A stretch of DNA of 64,000 nt from Pseudomonas oryzihabitans (GCF_024652905.1 NZ_CP102428.1:2864501-2928500); one strand, 5' to 3'; shown: positions 18,391 through 28,127, numbered from the stretch's first letter. The notes: a model not told the origin generated them from the sequence alone. Program-made: numbers and translations.

Positions 18391-19782
18391 TTACAGATGG
18401 GACTCTGCGTATTCGGCGAGGATGGACCGGGGTACGCCCTGCAGGGTGATGTGCACTCCGTGGTTGAAGCCCTTGAAGCGCTCGGACAGGTAGGTGAGAC
18501 CCGAGCTGGTGGCGGAAAGGTAAGGCGTATCGATCTGCGCCAGGTTGCCCAGACAGATCACCTTGGAGCCGCTACCGGCGCGGGTGATGATGGTCTTCAT
18601 CTGGTGTGGCGTGAGGTTCTGGCATTCGTCGATGAGGATCAGACTCTGCTGGAAGCTGCGACCGCGGATGTAGTTCAGCGATTTGAACTGCAACGGCACC
18701 TTGCTGAGGATGTAGTCCACGCTGCCGTGGGGGTTGTGGTCGTCCATGTGCAGGGCTTCGAGGTTGTCGGTGATGGCGCCCAACCAGGGCTCCATCTTCT
18801 CGGCCTCGGTCCCGGGCAGGAAGCCGATGTCCTCGTCCAGGCCCTGGACGCTGCGGGTGGCGATGATCCGCCGGTATCTCTTGGTGACCATGGTCTGCTC
18901 GATGGCCGCGGCCAGCGCCAGGATGGTCTTGCCCGAACCCGCCGCACCGGTCAGGTTGACCAGGTGGATATCCGGCTCCAGCAGGGCGAACAGCGCCAGC
19001 GCCTGGTAGATGTCCCGCGGCTTCAGTCCCCAGGCTTCCTGGTGCATCAGGGGCTCCTGGTGCATGTCGAGCAGGATCACCTCGCCGTCACGCACCGCCT
19101 TGACCCAGCCGACGAAGCCCTGCTCGTCGAGCACGAAGTCATTGACGTTGAACGGCGGCATTTCGGCCGACAGCTGCACCCGGTGCCAGACCCGGCCCAG
19201 CTCCTGCCGGCTTTCCACCTTGCTCACGTTGTCCCAGAAGGACCCCGGCAGGTTGTGATAACCCTGGGACAGCAGGGAGACATCATCGAGCAACTGGTCG
19301 GTCTGGTAGTCCTCGGCGGCGATGCCGCAACCACGCGCCTTGAGGCGCATGTTGATGTCCTTGGTGACCAGCACCACCCGCTCCTGGGGATGCTGGGTGC
19401 GCAATTCAACGAGCTGGTTGATGATGCGGTTGTCGTTGATGTCGTCGGGCAGGCAGGCCATGGGCCCGGCGCGACGCCCCATGAGAATGGACAGCCGCCC
19501 CTTGGCCTCGCCCTTGCCGCGGGGGATGGGCACGCCCCGCTCGACGTCCTCGGGCGAGGATTCGGCCAGGACACTGTCGATCAGGCGGATCGCCTGCCGG
19601 CATTCGGCGGCAACGTTGTGCTTGCCGGTCTTGAGCTTGTCGAGTTCCTCCAGGACCGTCATGGGGATGGCGACGTGATGCTCCTCGAAATTGAGCAGCG
19701 CGTTGGGATCGTGGATCAGTACGTTGGTGTCGAGCACATAGAGGGTGGGCTGGGTGGGGCGGGAACGTCCGTGATCATCCAT
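18391..19782 (-). CDS. PIN domain / PhoH-like ATPase (PhoH2 type)
   Basis: A 463-residue protein with an N-terminal PIN ribonuclease domain (about 12-150; LDTNVLIHD with Asp18, and acidic TKDINMR near 140) and a C-terminal PhoH helicase-like ATPase. Walker A GAAGSGKT is at 279-286 and the DECQN Walker B at 385-389. The combination is the PhoH2/YlaK type, described in other bacteria as an RNA unwinding and cleaving enzyme. It is monocistronic, with a 354-bp upstream region and the C1 hairpin element right after its stop. Despite the name it is not tied to phosphate regulation here. Confidence 0.93.
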   Translation of the reverse strand: MDDHGRSRPTQPTLYVLDTNVLIHDPNALLNFEEHHVAIPMTVLEELDKLKTGKHNVAAECRQAIRLIDSVLAESSPEDVERGVPIPRGKGEAKGRLSILMGRRAGPMACLPDDINDNRIINQLVELRTQHPQERVVLVTKDINMRLKARGCGIAAEDYQTDQLLDDVSLLSQGYHNLPGSFWDNVSKVESRQELGRVWHRVQLSAEMPPFNVNDFVLDEQGFVGWVKAVRDGEVILLDMHQEPLMHQEAWGLKPRDIYQALALFALLEPDIHLVNLTGAAGSGKTILALAAAIEQTMVTKRYRRIIATRSVQGLDEDIGFLPGTEAEKMEPWLGAITDNLEALHMDDHNPHGSVDYILSKVPLQFKSLNYIRGRSFQQSLILIDECQNLTPHQMKTIITRAGSGSKVICLGNLAQIDTPYLSATSSGLTYLSERFKGFNHGVHITLQGVPRSILAEYAESHL

Positions 19783-20136
19783 ACTCGGTCACCTCGTAGA
19801 AACGCTTGACTCGCAAGCCTGTCGACGGAGCGCCAGAACGACGCTCCGCGGCGAAAGGTGCCGTCGCTCCAGCAACGGGTTCACGGACCGGCCAACATGA
19901 GGGCACGGGACCCGAGAGATGCGACGGACACTTCGGTAATAACGCAAAAGACCTGAGGCACAAAAGCTTTTTTTGGCCGCGTCCAATTTTTTTCACGGAC
20001 CTGTCGATGTTGCCGCCCGACCCGGCAACCTCGCCCCGAGACCGTGGTCAATACCTATCGACTCCATCGGCAAGGCCCACTGGAGCCGAGCGGCGGAGAC
20101 TTCTAGAATGGCGCCTCGCCCAGAGGAGCCAAGCCG
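19783..20136. other. intergenic region phoH / yaaA
   Basis: A 354-bp divergent promoter region. A perfect 7-bp inverted repeat CGGAGCG / CGCTCCG is at 19826-19832 and 19842-19848, in the phoH leader. An A/T-rich stretch with two T-runs is at 19965-19990. TAGAAT at 20104-20109 is a possible -10 for yaaA, but no good -35 is visible. No credible gene is present. Confidence 0.5.
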
Positions 20137-20916
20137 ATGCTGATGGTGATTTCCCCCGCCAAGACGCTGGACTACAGCACACCGCCCAGCACGTCCCGCC
20201 ATACCCTGCCGCAATACCTGGAGCACTCCCGCGAACTGATCGACGGACTTCGCCAGCTCGCGCCGGCAGAGGTCGCCGCGCTCATGGGGGTGTCCGACAA
20301 GATCGCCACCCTCAATGTCGCCCGCTTCGGCAGCTGGACCCCGGACTTCACGCCGGAGAATGCCAAGCAGGCGCTGCTGGCGTTCAAGGGTGATGTCTAC
20401 ACCGGCCTTGCCGCCGAGGACTTCCAGGAAGACGACTTCGATTTCGCCCAGCGGCACCTGCGCATGCTGTCCGGACTCTATGGCCTGCTGCGCCCGCTGG
20501 ACCTGATGCAGCCCTATCGGCTGGAAATGGGCACCAAGTTCGCCAATGCACGCGGCAAGGACCTCTATGCCTTCTGGGGCGAGCGTATCAGCGACTGGCT
20601 CAAGGCGGATCTCGCGGCCCAGGGGGACGACGTCCTGCTTAATCTGGCCTCGAACGAATATTTCAGCGCGGTGCGCCGGGCGCGCCTGCAGGCCCGCGTC
20701 GTGGATGTGGAATTTCGCGATCTCAAGAATGGCGACTACAAGATCATCAGCTTCTACGCCAAGAAGGCGCGCGGCCTGATGGCGCGGCACGTGATCAAGC
20801 AGCGCGTCTCCACGGTGGACGAGTTGCGCGAGTTCGGTGACCAGGGCTATCGCTACTCGACCGAGTGCTCCTCGGCCGACACGCTGGTGTTCCTGCGCGA
20901 TACACCGCCGGATTAG
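20137..20916 (+). CDS. yaaA: peroxide stress protein YaaA
   Basis: A 259-residue DUF328/UPF0246 protein. The start [13 protein letters not shown], the block [24 protein letters not shown] and the end [18 protein letters not shown] are family hallmarks. In E. coli YaaA is induced by OxyR and lowers free iron during peroxide stress, and it binds DNA. A GAGGAGCC ribosome site precedes the ATG. It stands alone between phoH and algA; no OxyR site was identifiable by eye. Confidence 0.94.
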   Translation: MLMVISPAKTLDYSTPPSTSRHTLPQYLEHSRELIDGLRQLAPAEVAALMGVSDKIATLNVARFGSWTPDFTPENAKQALLAFKGDVYTGLAAEDFQEDDFDFAQRHLRMLSGLYGLLRPLDLMQPYRLEMGTKFANARGKDLYAFWGERISDWLKADLAAQGDDVLLNLASNEYFSAVRRARLQARVVDVEFRDLKNGDYKIISFYAKKARGLMARHVIKQRVSTVDELREFGDQGYRYSTECSSADTLVFLRDTPPD

Positions 20917-21314
20917 CCGGGCGAATCGACGGATGGCACAATTGCCCGCACGCTGGGCCACCGAACTGGCTAGAGGGTCACATTCGACGCCTGCCATCCG
21001 TGAAAGACTGTCATCTCCCTCCAATAAAAAAGGTTTCAGCCCCGTAGCGGAGAGGTTTCAGGCGACAAAAGTTGCCGGACATCTCAAAATCGCTGCCTTT
21101 CCGGAAAAAGGAAATTTTGCTGAGAACCACTTTCGTTTGATTCTGTCTTTGTCTGGTCCTTGCCCTAGGCCATGATGGCCAATGGCAATCAGTCCGCACG
21201 TTCAATTTGTACCGGTCGACGCTTCGGCCGGTTGATCTTTTCGAAGCATGGACGCTTCGTCCCGACCTCAGGGACAGCGGCCACAAATCAGCAGACGCTG
21301 AAGGAGTAACGCCC
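20917..21314. other. intergenic region upstream of algA-type gene
   Basis: A 398-bp non-coding leader region, AT-rich between 21020 and 21140. It contains a small perfect hairpin GGCGAC-AAAA-GTTGCC-like at 21062-21077 and an imperfect palindrome ACCGGTCGACGCTTCGGCCGG around 21222. A GAACCA with TCT spacing resembles an AlgU promoter only weakly. No gene is supported; a long 5' leader or several promoters are likely. Confidence 0.45.
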
Positions 21315-22775
21315 ATGATTCCCGTCATCCTGTCCGGTGGTAGCGGCTCGCGACTCTGGCCCCTCTCGCGCAAGCTCTACCCCAAGCAGTTCCTGGCCCT
21401 GACCAGCGAACAGACCATGTTCCAGGAGACCATCAATCGCCTGGGCTGCGAGGGCAGCATCGATTGCCCCATCATCGTCTGCAACGCCGAACACCGTTAC
21501 CTGGTGGAAGAGCAGCTCAAGGCCGTCGAGTGCAAGCCGCAGGCGCTGATCATGGAGCCCTTCGGTCGCAACACCGCGCCGGCCGTGGCCATCGCTGCCA
21601 TGCAACTGGTCGCTGACGGCAAGGACGACCTGATGCTCGTGCTGCCCGCCGATCACGTGATCGAGGACGAAGCCGAATTCAAGGCCGCCCTGCAACAAGC
21701 CGCCGCCGCCGCCGAGCGTGGCGAGATGGTGCTGTTCGGCATTCCGGCCACCGCGCCCGAGACCGGTTACGGCTACATCAAGACCGGCTCCAACGACGGT
21801 CTGCCCCAGGGCGTGTCCCGCGTCGAGCGCTTCGTCGAGAAGCCCGATGCCGTCACCGCCACCGAGTACGTGGCCTCCGGCGACTACTGCTGGAACAGCG
21901 GCATCTTCCTGTTCCGCGCCAGCCGTTTCCTGGAAGAGCTGAAGAAGCACGACACCGACATCTATGACACCTGCCTGCTGGCGCTGGAGCGCAGCAGCAT
22001 CGACGGCATCAACATCAGCATCGATGCCGCTACCTTCGCCGTCTGCCCGGACAATTCCATCGACTACGCCGTGATGGAAAAGACCACCCGCGCCTGCGTG
22101 GTGCCCATGAGCGCCGGCTGGAACGATGTCGGTTCCTGGTCCGCGCTGTGGGACGTCCATGCCAAGGACAACAACGGCAACGTCATCAAGGGCGACGTCG
22201 TGCTGCATGACAGCCGTAACTGCCTGGTGCACGGCAACGGCAAGCTGGTGACCCTGGTCGGTCTGGAAAACGTGGTCGTGGTGGAAACCAAGGACGCGGT
22301 CATGATCGCCCACAAGGACAAGGTCCAGGACGTCAAGAAGCTGGTCAATGCCCTCGAGAAGCAGAATCGCAACGAGGTCAAGGCGCACCAGGAAGTCTTC
22401 CGTCCCTGGGGTTCCTACGACTCCATCGACATGGGCCAGCGTTTCCAGGTCAAGCGCATCACCGTCAAGCCGGGCGCTCAGCTGTCGCTGCAGATGCACC
22501 ACCACCGTGCCGAACACTGGATCGTGGTCTCCGGTACCGCCGAGGTCACCTGTGACGACAAGGTCTTCCTGCTGACCGAAAACCAGTCCACCTACCTGCC
22601 GATGACCTCCGTGCACCGCCTGGCCAACCCCGGCAAGGTACCGCTGGAGCTGATCGAAGTGCAGTCCGGTGGCTACCTGGGCGAAGACGACATCGTCCGC
22701 TTCGAAGACATCTACGGCCGCGTCGACACCCAGGCCCTGGAAGTTGCCAAGGCCGGCAAGGCGCCCACGCGCTAA
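21315..22775 (+). CDS. algA: mannose-1-phosphate guanylyltransferase / mannose-6-phosphate isomerase
   Basis: A 486-residue bifunctional enzyme making GDP-mannose for alginate, Psl or LPS. The N-terminal nucleotidyltransferase domain begins MIPVILSGGSGSRLWPLSR, with GGSGSRLWPLSR at 8-19 and FVEKPD near 175; the C-terminal cupin isomerase domain carries QMHHHRAEHW near residue 400. It is closer to AlgA than to the PslB form, which has an N-terminal extension. Start ATG 21315 has a perfect AAGGAG. There are no alginate or LPS genes beside it, so it is a stand-alone GDP-mannose source whose polymer cannot be told here. Confidence 0.9.
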   Translation: MIPVILSGGSGSRLWPLSRKLYPKQFLALTSEQTMFQETINRLGCEGSIDCPIIVCNAEHRYLVEEQLKAVECKPQALIMEPFGRNTAPAVAIAAMQLVADGKDDLMLVLPADHVIEDEAEFKAALQQAAAAAERGEMVLFGIPATAPETGYGYIKTGSNDGLPQGVSRVERFVEKPDAVTATEYVASGDYCWNSGIFLFRASRFLEELKKHDTDIYDTCLLALERSSIDGINISIDAATFAVCPDNSIDYAVMEKTTRACVVPMSAGWNDVGSWSALWDVHAKDNNGNVIKGDVVLHDSRNCLVHGNGKLVTLVGLENVVVVETKDAVMIAHKDKVQDVKKLVNALEKQNRNEVKAHQEVFRPWGSYDSIDMGQRFQVKRITVKPGAQLSLQMHHHRAEHWIVVSGTAEVTCDDKVFLLTENQSTYLPMTSVHRLANPGKVPLELIEVQSGGYLGEDDIVRFEDIYGRVDTQALEVAKAGKAPTR

Positions 22776-22796
22776 GCACTGCCAACAGGCACCAAA

Positions 22797-22828
22797 CAGA
22801 CACCGGCTCAGGCCGGTGTCTGTGTTTT
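22797..22828 (+). terminator. rho-independent terminator after algA
   Basis: An 11-bp perfect stem CAGACACCGGC / GCCGGTGTCTG (22797-22807, 22812-22822) with a 4-nt loop is followed by TGTTTT. Confidence 0.9.
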
Positions 22829-22892
22829 CGGCAGCCGCTCGGCAAAACGGGTTAGGCTTGTCGTTTCCCCTTTTCGCCATCGGATCCGCCGC

Positions 22893-23756
22893 ATGACCGC
22901 TCCCACCCTGCTCCGCCTCGCTCAACTGGACGAGGCGCTGGCCGCCTATGACGGCTTCATCCTCGACCTCTGGGGCGTGCTGATCGACGGCTACGAGACC
23001 TTTCCCGGTGCTCGCGCCTGGCTGGAGCGTCGCGCCGCCGAGGGCAAGCCGGTGTGGTTCCTCAGCAATGCCTCCCGCGATGCAGACGGCATGGTCGAAG
23101 AGCTGGGCAAGCTGGGCGTGTCGCGCGACCTCTTCGCCGGCATCACCACCTCGGGCCAGCTGGCCATCGACGCCTTTCAACAAGACCCTAAATTTCGCAC
23201 TGGTGGCATCTACCTCTCCGGTCCTGGCACCGGCCAGGTCGGCTGGCCCGCGGAGATCCGCGAGCGCTTCGTCGAGGATATCGACCAGGCCGCCATCATC
23301 CTCGGCGTCGGCAGCTTTCCGGAAGACGAGCTGGAGACCCGCTTCGCGCCCTTGGCGACTGCCCTGGACAAGCCTTTTCTCTGCGCCAACCCGGATCGCA
23401 ACGTGGTGTCCGGGGGTCTACCCTTCTATGCGGCCGGCAAGCTGGCCGATCGTTTCGCCGCCCTGGGTGGCACGGTCACCTGGTATGGCAAGCCCGATCC
23501 CTATGCCTTCCATTGCGCGGCAGGGGCGCTGGCCGAACGGGGTGCCAGGCACCTGCTGTTCGTCGGCGACTCCCTGGTGACCGATGTGCCCGGTGCAGTG
23601 GCGGCAGGTATCGACTGCCTCTGGCTGGCCACAACTGGCATCCACCGCGAGGCGCTTGGGCTGGGCTTCAACCAGGAGCCGACCCGCGAGGGTCTCGAGC
23701 CGCTGCTCAGGCAACATCCCGAGCGCCCGCGCTTCGCCGCGGCCGGTCTGGCCTAA
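22893..23756 (+). CDS. HAD-superfamily class IIA hydrolase (TIGR01459-like)
   Basis: A 287-residue NagD-like HAD phosphatase. Motif I is DLWGVLIDG (25-33) with Asp25 as the nucleophile; motif II threonine/serine follows in WFLSNASRDADG, and motif III/IV is GDSLVTDVPGAVAAG near residue 225. The Trp in DLWG is typical of the TIGR01459 subgroup. Substrate is unknown; related enzymes dephosphorylate small sugar or pyridoxal phosphates. It is 25 bp upstream of the 2-hydroxyacid dehydrogenase and probably co-transcribed. Confidence 0.88.
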   Translation: MTAPTLLRLAQLDEALAAYDGFILDLWGVLIDGYETFPGARAWLERRAAEGKPVWFLSNASRDADGMVEELGKLGVSRDLFAGITTSGQLAIDAFQQDPKFRTGGIYLSGPGTGQVGWPAEIRERFVEDIDQAAIILGVGSFPEDELETRFAPLATALDKPFLCANPDRNVVSGGLPFYAAGKLADRFAALGGTVTWYGKPDPYAFHCAAGALAERGARHLLFVGDSLVTDVPGAVAAGIDCLWLATTGIHREALGLGFNQEPTREGLEPLLRQHPERPRFAAAGLA

Positions 23757-23781
23757 TCCTTTTCCGTACGCCGAGGTATCG

Positions 23782-24756
23782 ATGAGCAAGAAGCACGTAA
23801 TGGTCTTCAACCGCCTGCCCGAAGAACTGGTGGAGCGTCTGCGCCAGCACTTCACGGTCGAGGTGATCCCCTTCAGTGCCAACATCGACCTCTTCGCCGC
23901 CTCCGCGGCCAAGGCCCAAGGCCTGATCGGCGCCAGTCGCAAGCTCGGCGAGCAGGAACTGGAGATGGCCACCACCCTGGAAGCCATCGCCAGCGTTTCG
24001 GTCGGCTACGACAGCTATGACGTGGACTACCTGACCGAGCGCGGCATCCTGCTCACCAACACCCCTGACGTATTGACCGACACCACCGCCGACCTGGGCT
24101 TCACCCTGCTGATGAGCGCCGCCCGGCGGGTGCCGGAGCTGGACGCCTTCGTCAAGGCCGGCCTCTGGCGCAAGGGCATCGGCGAAGAGCATTTCGGCAC
24201 CGACATCCATGGCCGCACCCTGGGCATCGTCGGGGCCGGTCGCATCGGCGCCGCCATCGCCAAGCGTGGCCACTTCGGCTTCGACATGCCGATCCTCTAC
24301 ACCGCCAACAGTGCCAAGCCCGAGCTGGAAGAGCAGATGGGTGCCCAGCGCCGCGAGCTGGACGAGCTGCTCAGGGAAGCCGACTTCGTCTGCCTGGTGG
24401 TGCCCCTGTCGGCCGCTACCGAAGGACTCATAGGGGCACGCGAGTTGGGCCTGATGAAGTCCAGCGCCATCCTGATCAACCTGGCGCGCGGCCCGGTCAT
24501 CGACGAGGCGGCGCTGATCGAGGCGCTGCGCAGTGGCCAGATCCGTGGCGCGGGCCTGGACGTCTATACCCGCGAACCGCTGGAGGCCTCGCCGCTGTTC
24601 GAGCTGCCCAACGTGGTGACCCTGCCGCACATCGGCTCGGCCACCCACGAGACCCGCTACGCCATGGCCGAACGCGCGGTGAACAACCTGATCGCTGCCC
24701 TCGAAGGCAAGCAGCCGACCGATCTGGTCAATCCCGCCGCCCTGGACCACCGCTAG
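23782..24756 (+). CDS. D-isomer specific 2-hydroxyacid dehydrogenase (GhrB/2-ketogluconate reductase type)
   Basis: A 324-residue NAD(P)-dependent reductase of glyoxylate, hydroxypyruvate or 2-ketogluconate. The Rossmann motif GAGRIG (about 152-157) and the catalytic Arg (NLARGPVID), Glu (YTREPLE) and His (LPHIGSAT) are all present. The start at 23782 (MSKKHVMVFN) was chosen because the upstream open frame overlaps the HAD gene and lacks similarity. Length and motifs fit GhrB/KguD. The upstream HAD phosphatase could act on a related phosphorylated acid, as in a damage-clearing pair, but that is inference. Confidence 0.9.
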   Translation: MSKKHVMVFNRLPEELVERLRQHFTVEVIPFSANIDLFAASAAKAQGLIGASRKLGEQELEMATTLEAIASVSVGYDSYDVDYLTERGILLTNTPDVLTDTTADLGFTLLMSAARRVPELDAFVKAGLWRKGIGEEHFGTDIHGRTLGIVGAGRIGAAIAKRGHFGFDMPILYTANSAKPELEEQMGAQRRELDELLREADFVCLVVPLSAATEGLIGARELGLMKSSAILINLARGPVIDEAALIEALRSGQIRGAGLDVYTREPLEASPLFELPNVVTLPHIGSATHETRYAMAERAVNNLIAALEGKQPTDLVNPAALDHR

Positions 24757-24986
24757 GCGCTGATCGCCCACCGCCAGCCCAGGCGGCGTGCCGTCCGGCC
24801 GCTTAAAGGCTATACTGCCGCGCCGCTCTCGGGTCGGCCGCCCTGGCCGGGTGGGCCTCTCTCAGTGTGTCAGGCCACCCCTCCGATCGGGCCCCTTCGC
24901 GGCCCGGTCCGTGCGACCCGAATTGCGCGCCCGTCTCGCCACCGCCCGTGGTCGAGACGCAAGAAACCGCCAAGAGGAGCGCGTAC

Positions 24987-26507
24987 ATGACCGTGATCAA
25001 GCAGGATGACCTGATCCAGAGCGTTGCCGACGCCCTGCAGTTCATCTCCTATTACCACCCCGTCGATTTCATCCAGGCCATGCACGAGGCCTATCTGCGC
25101 GAAGAATCCGCCGCCGCGCGCGACTCCATCGCCCAGATCCTGATCAACTCGCGGATGTGCGCCACCGGCCATCGGCCGATCTGCCAGGACACCGGCATCG
25201 TCACCGTCTTCGCCAAGGTCGGCATGGACGTGCGTTGGGACGGCGCCACCCTGAGCCTGGACGAGATGATCAACGAGGGCGTCCGTCGCGCCTACAACCT
25301 GCCGGAAAACGTCCTGCGCGCCTCGATCCTGGCCGACCCGGCCGGTGCCCGCAAGAACACCAAGGACAACACCCCGGCGGTGATCCACTACCAGATCATT
25401 TCCGGTAACACCGTGGAGATCGACGTCGCGGCCAAGGGCGGCGGCTCCGAGAACAAGTCGAAGATGGCCATGCTCAACCCGTCCGACTCCATCGTCGACT
25501 GGGTGCTCAAGACCGTGCCGACCATGGGCGCCGGCTGGTGCCCGCCGGGCATGCTGGGCATCGGCATCGGCGGCACCGCCGAGAAGGCCGCGGTGCTGGC
25601 CAAGGAATCGCTGATGGACGAGATCGACATCCATGAGCTCAAGGCCCGCGGCCCGCAGAATCGCCTGGAAGAGTTGCGCCTGGAGATCTTCGACAAGGTC
25701 AACCAGCTGGGCATCGGCGCCCAGGGCCTGGGCGGCCTGACCACGGTGCTGGACGTCAAGATCAAGGATTACCCGACCCACGCCGCCTCCCTGCCGGTGT
25801 GCATGATCCCCAACTGCGCCGCCACCCGTCACGCCCACTTCGTGCTCGACGGCTCCGGCCCCGCCAGCCTGGAGGCACCGCCGCTGGACGCCTATCCGGA
25901 AATCGTCTGGGAAGCCGGTCCGAGTGCCCGTCGCGTCGACCTCGACACCCTGACCCCGGAAGAGGTGCAGAGCTGGCAGCCCGGCGAGACCGTGCTGCTC
26001 AACGGCAAGATGCTCACCGGACGCGATGCCGCCCACAAGCGCATGGTCGACATGCTCAACAAGGGCGAGCCCCTGCCGGTGGACCTCAAGGGCCGCTTCA
26101 TCTACTACGTCGGTCCAGTCGATCCGGTGGGCGACGAGGTGGTCGGCCCGGCCGGTCCCACCACGGCGACCCGCATGGACAAGTTCACCCGTCAGATCCT
26201 CGACCAGACCGGCCTGCTGGGCATGATCGGCAAGTCCGAGCGCGGTCCCATCGCCATCGAGGCGATCAAGGACCACAAGGCGGTCTACCTGATGGCCGTG
26301 GGCGGCGCCGCCTACCTGGTGGCCCAGGCCATCAAGGGCGCCCAGGTGCTGGCCTTCCCGGAACTGGGGATGGAAGCCATCTATGAGTTCGAGGTGAAGG
26401 ACATGCCGGTGACCGTAGCCGTGGACACCCGTGGCGAATCGGTGCACATCACCGGTCCGCAGCTGTGGCAGAAGAAGATCGCCGACAGCCTCGCCGTCGA
26501 GATCTAG
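24987..26507 (+). CDS. fumA: class I (iron-sulfur) fumarate hydratase
   Basis: A 506-residue single-chain class I fumarase that interconverts fumarate and malate in the TCA cycle with an oxygen-sensitive [4Fe-4S] cluster. Candidate cluster cysteines are Cys66 (ICQDTG), Cys185 (GWCPPG) and Cys272 (CMIPNC). The alpha-type half (to about 290) and beta-type half (MLTGRDAAHKRM, GPTTATRMD) are fused. ATG 24987 has AGAGGAG upstream. A TATACT at 24811 is a weak -10 candidate in the 230-bp upstream region. A strong terminator follows. Confidence 0.95.
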   Translation: MTVIKQDDLIQSVADALQFISYYHPVDFIQAMHEAYLREESAAARDSIAQILINSRMCATGHRPICQDTGIVTVFAKVGMDVRWDGATLSLDEMINEGVRRAYNLPENVLRASILADPAGARKNTKDNTPAVIHYQIISGNTVEIDVAAKGGGSENKSKMAMLNPSDSIVDWVLKTVPTMGAGWCPPGMLGIGIGGTAEKAAVLAKESLMDEIDIHELKARGPQNRLEELRLEIFDKVNQLGIGAQGLGGLTTVLDVKIKDYPTHAASLPVCMIPNCAATRHAHFVLDGSGPASLEAPPLDAYPEIVWEAGPSARRVDLDTLTPEEVQSWQPGETVLLNGKMLTGRDAAHKRMVDMLNKGEPLPVDLKGRFIYYVGPVDPVGDEVVGPAGPTTATRMDKFTRQILDQTGLLGMIGKSERGPIAIEAIKDHKAVYLMAVGGAAYLVAQAIKGAQVLAFPELGMEAIYEFEVKDMPVTVAVDTRGESVHITGPQLWQKKIADSLAVEI

Positions 26508-26520
26508 GTTCCGCCCCACG

Positions 26521-26550
26521 AAAAAGCCCAGCCCAGTGCTGGGCTTTTCT
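26521..26550. terminator. bidirectional terminator fumA / nitrilase gene
   Basis: AAAAGCCCAGC / GCTGGGCTTTT (26522-26532, 26538-26548) forms an 11-bp perfect stem with A and T runs on either side, between the convergent genes ending at 26507 and 26554. Confidence 0.92.
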
Positions 26551-26553
26551 CGT

Positions 26554-27438
26554 TCAGCGCCTGGGTTCCAGCACTTGCCACTGCTCCGGCCAGTCGCGAC
26601 GTATGAACACCTGGCCATGGGTCCGCACCTGCCGCACCTCGTCCAGATCGAGGTCGGCATAGAGCCACTGGCTGACGTCTGGACAGAGTTCTGCGCTCTG
26701 GGCGATCACGCCGTCCGCGGGCATGCCACGATCCGGCGGGACGAAGAGGCCGGCCCGACCGACATTTTCGTCCAATGCCGGCGACCAGGGCGCCAAACCT
26801 ACCGTCGGCGACTGCAAGACGGCGACCTGGCTCTCCAGCGCCCGGGCCTGGGCACCGATCCGTACTCGGTGAAAGCCGGCGACGGTATCGGTGCAACTCG
26901 GCACCAGAATCAGGTCCGCGCCCGCTTCGGCTAGGTGGCGGGCCAGCAGCGGGAATTCGCTGTCGTAGCAGATCAGGATGCCAAGACGCCCGAGGGCCGT
27001 ATCGAATACTCGCAAGCCTTCGCGGCCGCTGGAGATGTTCCACTCTTCCCGCTCGAAGCGGGTCATCATCAGCTTGTCCTGATGGCCCAGGCAGCCCTCG
27101 GGACCGAACAGCCAGGCGCGATTGCGGTATTGGCCGTCGCTATCGAGGACGGGAAGCGAACCGGGCAATAGGTACAGCCGCAGCCGGCGCGCCAGGCTTT
27201 CACAGAGGTCGCGCCAAGCCGGAATCAGTGGCTGGATGCCGGCAATGGAGCCCTGCAGATCGCTGCGCTCGTCGGGAGGCAGCTGGCCGCTGAGCACCAG
27301 GCCGGCGTATTCGGGCAGCAGCAGGAGTTGGCTACCCCTGGCGGCAGCGGCCTCGCAGAGTTCTGTGAGGTGCGCGGCATAGGCGTCCCAGGTCTCCAGC
27401 AATTCGATGGCGTATTGGCAGGCGGCCAGGCGGATCAT
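26554..27438 (-). CDS. carbon-nitrogen hydrolase (nitrilase superfamily)
   Basis: A 294-residue amidase-type hydrolase. The catalytic triad is Glu43 (LPEYAG), Lys122 (DKLMMTRFE) and Cys157 (ICYDSEFP), all intact. It is translationally coupled to the GNAT acetyltransferase upstream by an ATGA overlap. In other bacteria a GNAT domain and a nitrilase domain of this kind are found fused in one protein, which suggests the two act in one pathway. The amide substrate is unknown. Confidence 0.9.
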   Translation of the reverse strand: MIRLAACQYAIELLETWDAYAAHLTELCEAAAARGSQLLLLPEYAGLVLSGQLPPDERSDLQGSIAGIQPLIPAWRDLCESLARRLRLYLLPGSLPVLDSDGQYRNRAWLFGPEGCLGHQDKLMMTRFEREEWNISSGREGLRVFDTALGRLGILICYDSEFPLLARHLAEAGADLILVPSCTDTVAGFHRVRIGAQARALESQVAVLQSPTVGLAPWSPALDENVGRAGLFVPPDRGMPADGVIAQSAELCPDVSQWLYADLDLDEVRQVRTHGQVFIRRDWPEQWQVLEPRR

Positions 27439-28022
27439 GGCAACTCCTTGAGCCAGAAGGTCATGGGTTTGGGCGATTCGGCCATCTCGTCGAGATCCTG
27501 CCAGAAGTAGTGGGTCAGCAATTTCGGATGCTCGACGAAGCCCTCGCCATGCCAGAGGCCGTGCAGAGGTCGATAACCTACTGGACGGCGCGGATGGTCA
27601 TCCGGGCGCTGCACGGCGCAGAAGGCGCACCAGGTGAAGCGCCCCAATTGCCGGGCCCGCGCCTCGCGCTCGGCAAAGAAGCGCCGGCCGAATCCCTGGC
27701 CCCGATAGGCCGGCAGCAAGAGGGATTCACCGAAGTAGTAGATCCGTTCCACCGGCCAGCCCTGGGCGCGGAAGGGCTGCTGGAACTCCGCGGTCTCGTC
27801 CGCCAGCGGCAAGGCGGTCGCGGCACCCACCACCCGCCCGGCATCGCGAACCAACATGCAAAGGCTGTCCGGCGCCTCCGCATAGGTCTGCAGATAGCGG
27901 GACTCGTAGTCCAGAGTGCCGTCGTAGAGATAGGGAAACTCGCGAAAGACCGCGATGCGCAATTCGGCGAGTTCGGGAATCAGCGGGGTGATGGCAGCGC
28001 CGTGGAGGAGTTGGATGTCCAT
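27435..28022 (-). CDS. GNAT family N-acetyltransferase
   Basis: A 195-residue acetyltransferase. The acetyl-CoA binding P-loop is YRGQGFG (106-112), preceded by the beta-strand region YYFGESLLLP. The N-terminal EFPYLYDGTLDYE is characteristic of the GNAT partner of nitrilase-type hydrolases. Its last codon overlaps the hydrolase start by four bases. It is divergent from a SnoaL-like gene with about 105 bp between starts. Acceptor substrate unknown. Confidence 0.88.
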   Translation of the reverse strand: MDIQLLHGAAITPLIPELAELRIAVFREFPYLYDGTLDYESRYLQTYAEAPDSLCMLVRDAGRVVGAATALPLADETAEFQQPFRAQGWPVERIYYFGESLLLPAYRGQGFGRRFFAEREARARQLGRFTWCAFCAVQRPDDHPRRPVGYRPLHGLWHGEGFVEHPKLLTHYFWQDLDEMAESPKPMTFWLKELP

Positions 28023-28127
28023 GGACTCTTCTGGTTAAGCAGGAGACGTGAATGGCTATGTCGGCCTCGTAGCGGCACCCTACCATGTGCGGGCAAAGCC
28101 ATTTTTTCGTCCACGACAGGAACCGCC

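Noticed and set aside
20934-20946. TGGCACAATTGC near-match to a sigma54 promoter upstream of algA
   Set aside because: The TTGC is three bases too close to the TGGCAC block, and the site is 380 bp from the gene.
21123-21150. AlgU-type promoter for the algA gene (GAACCA plus TCT)
   Set aside because: Both elements deviate from consensus; not enough to claim.
21288-23183. A 631-codon reverse frame across algA and the HAD gene
   Set aside because: It spans two well-supported forward genes and the terminator between them and shows no domain.
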